64,000 bases of DNA from assembly GCA_022410635.1 (NCBI GenBank), contig JAJVDF010000362.1, positions 17,852-81,851 of the forward strand, written 5' to 3'. The translations under genes and the position numbers were made by a program. Below, piece after piece: positions 59,440 through 64,000 of this stretch. Under the pieces are notes generated by a model. It saw only the letters and a list, made by a program, of their open reading frames with translations, did no database searches and was not told the origin of the DNA. The stretch's first letter is position 1, and the number at the start of each line of letters is the position of its first letter. Source of the DNA: Tretioscincus oriximinensis. Taxonomy: Eukaryota; Chordata; Lepidosauria; Squamata; Gymnophthalmidae.

Positions 59440-59600
59440 GGATGATTGGATTGGCCATAAACTATTGTCTCCGATTTCTCATCTTTCTATTTTTATAAAT
59501 TCTATTGTCAGTCCCACTATCATTAATATAATCTAAAATTAACTGATCTGCCAAGTAATGTTGCCACCTACTTATTTCACATTTCCTTTTTTCTTTTCAT
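59440..59600 (-). other. Possible continuation of the L1-like UTR
   Basis: CT-rich and AT-rich sequence with TTTCTCATCTTTCTATTTTTA that looks like the interior of a minus-strand L1 3' UTR. If so, the L2 at 57131-59430 interrupts one L1 copy. This is weak and needs a consensus. Confidence 0.25.
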
Positions 59601-59994
59601 ATATAATATGGACCACTCCAGCAGTCACATGGCAGCAGAACAAAGGCTGAGAAAATGTGAGAGTCCATTTTAAAGTGGTCTTCGGTTTGAGCTGCTCTCC
59701 GGTGTGACTATTTGGCTGTGATTGGGCCATTTGGCAAATGTTTTCCTTGTGAAAAAAGGCTTTGCAGTTAATGTACTGACAGCCAGAGTCAGAATTTCAA
59801 GAGCATACCAAGATTTGTATGTGTCGGACAGAATTTTCTGTGCAAATACTGGCTTCAGAGGAAACTAACCTGTAGTAGGATTAGAAGCAAGCGGAGCAGG
59901 CCTGCTTGCCTCTGATCATCATCGAAGGTTGTATGGTATAATTGGGAACAACTGCAAATTTCCATGGAGTGTAACATTCCTGTAACAGGAGCAA
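59601..59994. other. Unassigned DNA
   Basis: No repeat or exon recognised. It directly precedes the dispersed repeat that is shared with the L1 target site. Confidence 0.4.
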
Positions 59995-60085
59995 ATAAAC
60001 TTTTCTATATTATAAACTATGGAATATTAATACAGAGGCTTGAATTATGAAATAATATTTACAGGCATGAAGAAATGCAACAATG
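59995..60085. repeat. Dispersed repeat copy: empty site of the 18.9-kb L1
   Basis: AACTATGGAATATTA, ATACAGAGGCTTGAATTATGA and AATAATATTTACAGGCATGAAG run without interruption here, while at the other locus the L1 lies between ATTATGA and AATAATATT. Beyond about 60085 the loci differ (GGATGG here, AGCAACATTG there). Confidence 0.75.
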
Positions 60086-61639
60086 AAGGATGGCTGGTAA
60101 GCCACTTCTTTGAGCTCCATGTGAGGCTCCAGCTATAATGAATTAAGCTAAGATTTTTTTTTACTAAAGTGCTTCAAGCTAAGTAAGTGTAAAATAGTAA
60201 ACAGTCAATTGCAGTCATGTTTATTATTAAACAGATCACATCTGTAAATGTCCTCTTGACAACTTTATCACAGGTGTTCCAGATTTATAAACTGCTCAGA
60301 CAGCATTCTGCTATATTATGTGTTAAAGACTATACTTCTGTTTTCTCTGGCATATCTTTCTTATCGTTACTATCAGCCAAGAAGACTGACAGCTCTCTGC
60401 TGCTTCATTTTGCAGTTACAACCTTGAATGTACACTATAATATAGATGTGAATTACTAATCCACAAGGTGTAACACAAGTGGGTTGCAATTTCCCCATTT
60501 CCCCATTGGTCAAATACTAACAAGGCTGTTCACGGCTGAGTCTGAACACTCAATGACAAACTCTGCATTGACTTTGTATTTGAAGCAACAGGCAGCATTT
60601 CCCAACAGAGATGCTCTGCAGATGATGAAAAGAGGATGCACATGTGCAGTCACCACATTGTCCAAACAGTGCATGACTTTTGCCACACAGAAGCTCTCAT
60701 GCATTTTGTTTACATGAAGATGTGCAACTGCTTAACCTAGATCAGGCAGTATCAGTACAGATGCAGATCTGTCAGTTGTAGTTTACCACTAATCCATTTT
60801 AGAGGTTTCTTAGCACAGGTATGATCTGGATTACCACTAGTCTTATGCAGCCAATGTGGACTACTGAGCTTCTTAAACCAAATTAGTAAATATGTGCATA
60901 AACAGCAAAGACCTCCCCAAAGAATTTTTTCATAGATTTAATAACTATGAAGTAAAAAATATAAGTTGTGGATTGGGAATACAATATAGAAAGAAAAATT
61001 CAATGATCATTATGAAAAAAATATAACAAATAGTTCTCCCCAAATTTCTGACTGACACTTTATAAATAATCTAGAGTCAAACCTTATTTAAGAAAAATAA
61101 AAACCTACCCGTGGTAAAAACGAAAAAGTCTTCATGAGTAACTCCAAATGGATTTCTTCACAATGAGAGACTAGGCATCAAAATGGAAGATGCCATTTAA
61201 AGTGTACAGTGATGTACATTAGAGCTAAAAGCTATCCATAAACACTAATGGCACTGGAGCTAAGTAGGACTGATCTGGGAGAAAAAAATGGAAAAATGAC
61301 AGACAGTACAATGAAACTGTCAACATAATACGTAGTTTGCATAGAAAAATAAAATCAAAAGCATTTTATGAATAGATAAAAGATGGTTTTGTTTATTTTT
61401 TATAAAATGCTAATATTATAAACTTCTGTAGAAATCAACATACACTTTTTGGTGACTTTACTTAAAAAACAATTTAACAGATCTGCAGAAGGTTCAGAAT
61501 AATGTAACAAAGACAGTTTATTATCTTTTTACCTTCTACTGTGTTATAAACAAAGATTATTCTTAAAACAATATTTGATGACCTCATTGTTTTTGCAGTG
61601 GTGGTTGACAGCATGCTCTTCTCCAACCTATAACTGAGG
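60086..61639. other. Unassigned AT-rich DNA
   Basis: ORFs at 60217-60459 and 60484-60717 have no recognisable domain. GATCAGGCAGTATCAGTACAG and GATCTGGATTACCACTAGTC around 60740-60840 may be ends of an old element, but no pair could be fitted. Confidence 0.35.
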
Positions 61640-61750
61640 AACAAGATCTCATGATCAAGGGGCTGGAGTACCTCCCTTACAAAATTAGGCTACCATGGTG
61701 TTTAAGAGGTGATATAATTGATCTGTGCAGAATCATACATGGGATCAACC
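61640..61750 (+). mobile_element. CR1 internal fragment
   Basis: Encodes MIKGLEYLPYKIRLP, then CLRGDIIDLCRIIHGINH, the segment of CR1 ORF2 seen at 48705-48830 ([14 protein letters not shown] to [16 protein letters not shown]). A deletion removes the LGLFSLERR residues, and the whole 3' UTR is absent, unusual for a simple 5'-truncated insertion. Confidence 0.65.
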
Positions 61751-61975
61751 ATACCTGTAAAGGCCCTCCAGGTGGTGCACCCCCTAGGGACTCCTGGTCA
61801 TTATTATTAGGTCCAACAGAAGCATTAATAAGGCAAGCTTGAGACACAACCTGAGTAGCTCTGGAAATACTGTTGACTGAATGACCTGATAGCAGAGGCC
61901 TTGTTGGGGGAGGTCCTCCCAACAGGAAAAGAGGAAAAAGCAGGAGCCACCCATGCCAGCTGAAGCACTGGCCTA
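61751..61975. other. Unassigned, GC-richer DNA
   Basis: Contains a short hairpin around CCTTGTTGGGGGAGG and CCTCCCAACAGG (61900-61926). It links the CR1 fragment to the palindromic element; its family is unknown. Confidence 0.35.
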
Positions 61976-62342
61976 AATGGAGCTGTGCCTGGCATGGATG
62001 GAAAAAAAGCCTGAAACTGCCATCAACAGAATCTCAGAAGGTAGGCTGACCATTTGACCCCTTTGGGNGTGTGTGTGAAAACCTGGTTTTGGGGTGCCAC
62101 CCAGTTTTTTCTGAGGAATTTTATTTTCAAAAAATGTTTTTTTTAAAAAAAGTGTTTTGTTTTCTAATTTATTTCTTCAGGAAAAAAACAGGAGGCACCT
62201 CAAAAATGGGTTTTCAAAACCCCAAACCCCAAAAGAGGTCATCTGGTCAGCCTACCAGAAGGTGAGTTTAATCTTACCATCTGGGATTCTGACAGTGGCA
62301 ATTTCGGGCTTTGCTTCCATCCATGCCAGGCACAGCTCCATT
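61976..62342. mobile_element. Foldback hairpin element, interrupted
   Basis: The left arm 61976-62042 (AATGGAGCTGTGCCTGGCAT, then GGATGG and CAGAATCTCAGAAGGT) is mirrored by the right arm 62276-62342 (ACCATCTGGGATTCTG, then CCATCCATGCCAGGCACAGC). Without the 62043-62255 insertion and its duplicated target, the arms are separated by only about 12 bases, giving a single 146-bp hairpin. Arms differ at several positions. Confidence 0.7.
62043..62255. mobile_element. hAT-like MITE, copy 2, in a hairpin loop
   Basis: Inverted ends AGGCTGACCATTTGACC and GGTCATCTGGTCAGCCT, with an exact 8-bp target duplication CAGAAGGT at 62035-62042 and 62256-62263. The interior GAAAACCTGGTTTTGGGGTG is shared with copy 1 at 24620-25028. 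The 213-bp length excludes a transposase, so it would need one in trans. Confidence 0.75.
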
Positions 62343-63781
62343 ATCTCCGTTAATTCTCTCTCTTAGTTGAGATGGATCTCACATCCTGTCCATAAATACA
62401 AGTTGGAGCAGATTTGATCCAAAGTTCTAGAAAATTCATAGAATATCAATACTGGATATGAATTAATAAAAGATGTATTGCATTAAATTGTCATTATCAA
62501 TAACAATAATACCATATAAAATAAAGAACGTAACATCCACCTCAAACCAAAATTAAGATGCTTCAATCCCGGTTATTCAGATGTCCATTTCCATGCATTT
62601 GTTAAAGGTATTATTTTACGGTATTTCCTTGTCCTTTTTAAGTCAACATTTGATTTGTTCAGTATGACTGAATATGGAGTCAGGTCCGAAACAATGATTC
62701 AACCTCTCTAGTTCATTTATCTGAATTTCCAATAATTAAGTGCAATTATTTAGTTTTACAGGTCTGTGTCTTTGCTGTCACAGCACCCTAAAACTTCATG
62801 TTCTGAGGGTGGTGGTGAGGGGGAAGCATTGGCTATATCAGTTATCATGTAGTCCTGCACCATGTGGTCAGCCTGTGTGACTTCCACTCTGCTACTTTAT
62901 TGTTCAAAGAAGCCTACATGTGAACAATTGGCATGCATAAAGAACTCATTTACAAAATCTACTGAATATACAAAAGTTAGCTATGAAGCCTATAATAACA
63001 ATTGCGTATACTTTGTTTTTCCCTCTCTTTCAATCATTATAAATAATAATTGCATACTCCTCCCATTCCTTGCTTTTTTAGGTTTTGCATGAAAAGGGCT
63101 TTCTTTTGTATCACTTTGAAATGGTGCAGTAGCAAACAAAGCAGGATTGGAATGACTGCTGAGTGCATGTAAAGGATGTGGATGAGCTCCAGTTTGTGAG
63201 TTCTAATTAGGAAAATACATATTAATGAGTCCCGTTAACCTTATAATTAAAGCTAAGATGTTAAAGAAGCCAGTCAACCAAGAGGGCTGAATATTCAGCT
63301 CCTACCAAGCTTTAAAGTTTTTTAGGTATGGTGAAGTATGCTGGAAAACCTGCTATTCTGTAGTGGGGAAGTTCAGTTTTAATTTACCAGATTATAAAAA
63401 AAGAAATTATCAGGAATTTATGTACAGGAACTTACTACTAGCTTTCTAAATAATTTATAAATAATAATATCTCAAAATAACCATTTGCTTATTATAATCA
63501 ATATAAAAATAATAAAAAATGCTAGTATAATTATAAAAAGTTTAGCACTCAAATTTACAATGTATAGGTTTATGATTCAGCATGTAGGATTTTCATTACT
63601 AACAGTTGTATAGCAAATGTGGAATTCATTTTGATCCTGGCCAGACAGAAATCATAAACCATAAAAAATAGGTTCTTCAGTCCTGATGTTATATACTGTT
63701 GCAGTGATAGCATCTTTAATAGATTGGAGTTCCCCCCAAAATCAGCAATATCTCAGGTAATACCCATTTATTTTTGATAGT
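62343..63781. other. Unassigned DNA; candidate conserved segment
   Basis: The part about 63110-63350 is repeat-free with TAAT-rich motifs (GTTCTAATTAGGAAAATAC, CATATTAATGAG, CTTATAATTAAAG) and might be regulatory. The rest is AT-rich with no recognisable feature. Confidence 0.25.
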
Positions 63782-64000
63782 ATCATAGAACCATAAGAAT
63801 TGGAAGGGAACTCCAGGGCCCCTGCTCAATGCAGGATTCATTAAACTATCCCAGACAGATGACTGTCCAATCTTTGAAGACTTCCAGTGAAGACAAACTC
63901 ACCATCTTTTGTGACAGTCTGTTGTACTGGTTTATCACCCTGACTGTTAGAAACTTCTTTCTGACAACTAATCTAAATCTACTCCCCTGCAGTTTCATCC
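63782..64000 (-). mobile_element. CR1 3' end, ATTCTATG lineage, cut by the window edge
   Basis: ATCATAGAACCATAAGAATTGG, CCCCTGCTCAATGCAGGATTC and GACTGTCCAATCTTTG are the reverse complement of the CR1 3' UTR, followed by codons for the LLVRKKFLTVRVINQY-like end of ORF2 read on the minus strand. It runs off the window at 64000. Confidence 0.8.

Overview
This window is non-coding DNA from a vertebrate nucleus, most likely a lizard or other squamate reptile. The argument is the mix of transposable elements: two CR1 lineages, L2-like LINEs, an L1-clade LINE, RTE/BovB fragments, a probable R4/Dong fragment, a tRNA-derived SINE and many short DNA transposons with inverted ends, all in one 64 kb stretch. 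Species assignment is inference; no unique marker is present. I found no convincing host exon. Every ORF that I could assign to a protein family is a decayed retrotransposon ORF, and the rest look like chance ORFs. Scattered single N bases are ambiguous calls.

Layout. 0-2.8 kb: a SINE 3' end, an AT-rich foldback element, a purine/pyrimidine-alternating tract and short DNA-transposon remnants. 4.7-7.3 kb: the longest CR1 copy (endonuclease and reverse transcriptase), broken by a deletion and by a 52-bp insertion from the other CR1 lineage, followed by an (AAT)n tract and a full-length SINE. 8-17 kb: mostly unassigned, with a CR1 tip, a large foldback element, a second SINE, a BovB fragment and a roughly 400-bp DNA transposon. 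17.7-22.4 kb: an L2 3' end split by a foldback element with a 15-bp target duplication, then a 3.5-kb 5'-truncated L1 on the minus strand. A copy of the L1's target site without the insertion lies at about 60 kb.

22.5-41 kb: CR1, SINE and hAT-MITE copies separated by long AT-rich stretches; a near-perfect 211-bp palindrome sits at 30.0 kb. 41-50 kb: CR1 copies and a second, inverted copy of the 13.3-kb DNA transposon. 50.6-51.4 kb: an unassigned GC-rich island. 52-57 kb: BovB, SINE, L1, R4-like and CR1 fragments and an ATT-rich microsatellite. 57.1-59.4 kb: a 2.3-kb L2 on the minus strand. 61.6-62.4 kb: a CR1 fragment beside a hairpin element that has a hAT MITE inserted at its loop. The last 0.2 kb is a CR1 3' end.

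The genes do not work together as a system: the window records layered transposon insertion. The notable signals are the number of foldback elements (at least seven), several datable nested insertions and a filled/empty-site pair. Several repeat-free, moderately complex stretches look like candidate conserved non-coding DNA, which only a cross-species alignment can test.
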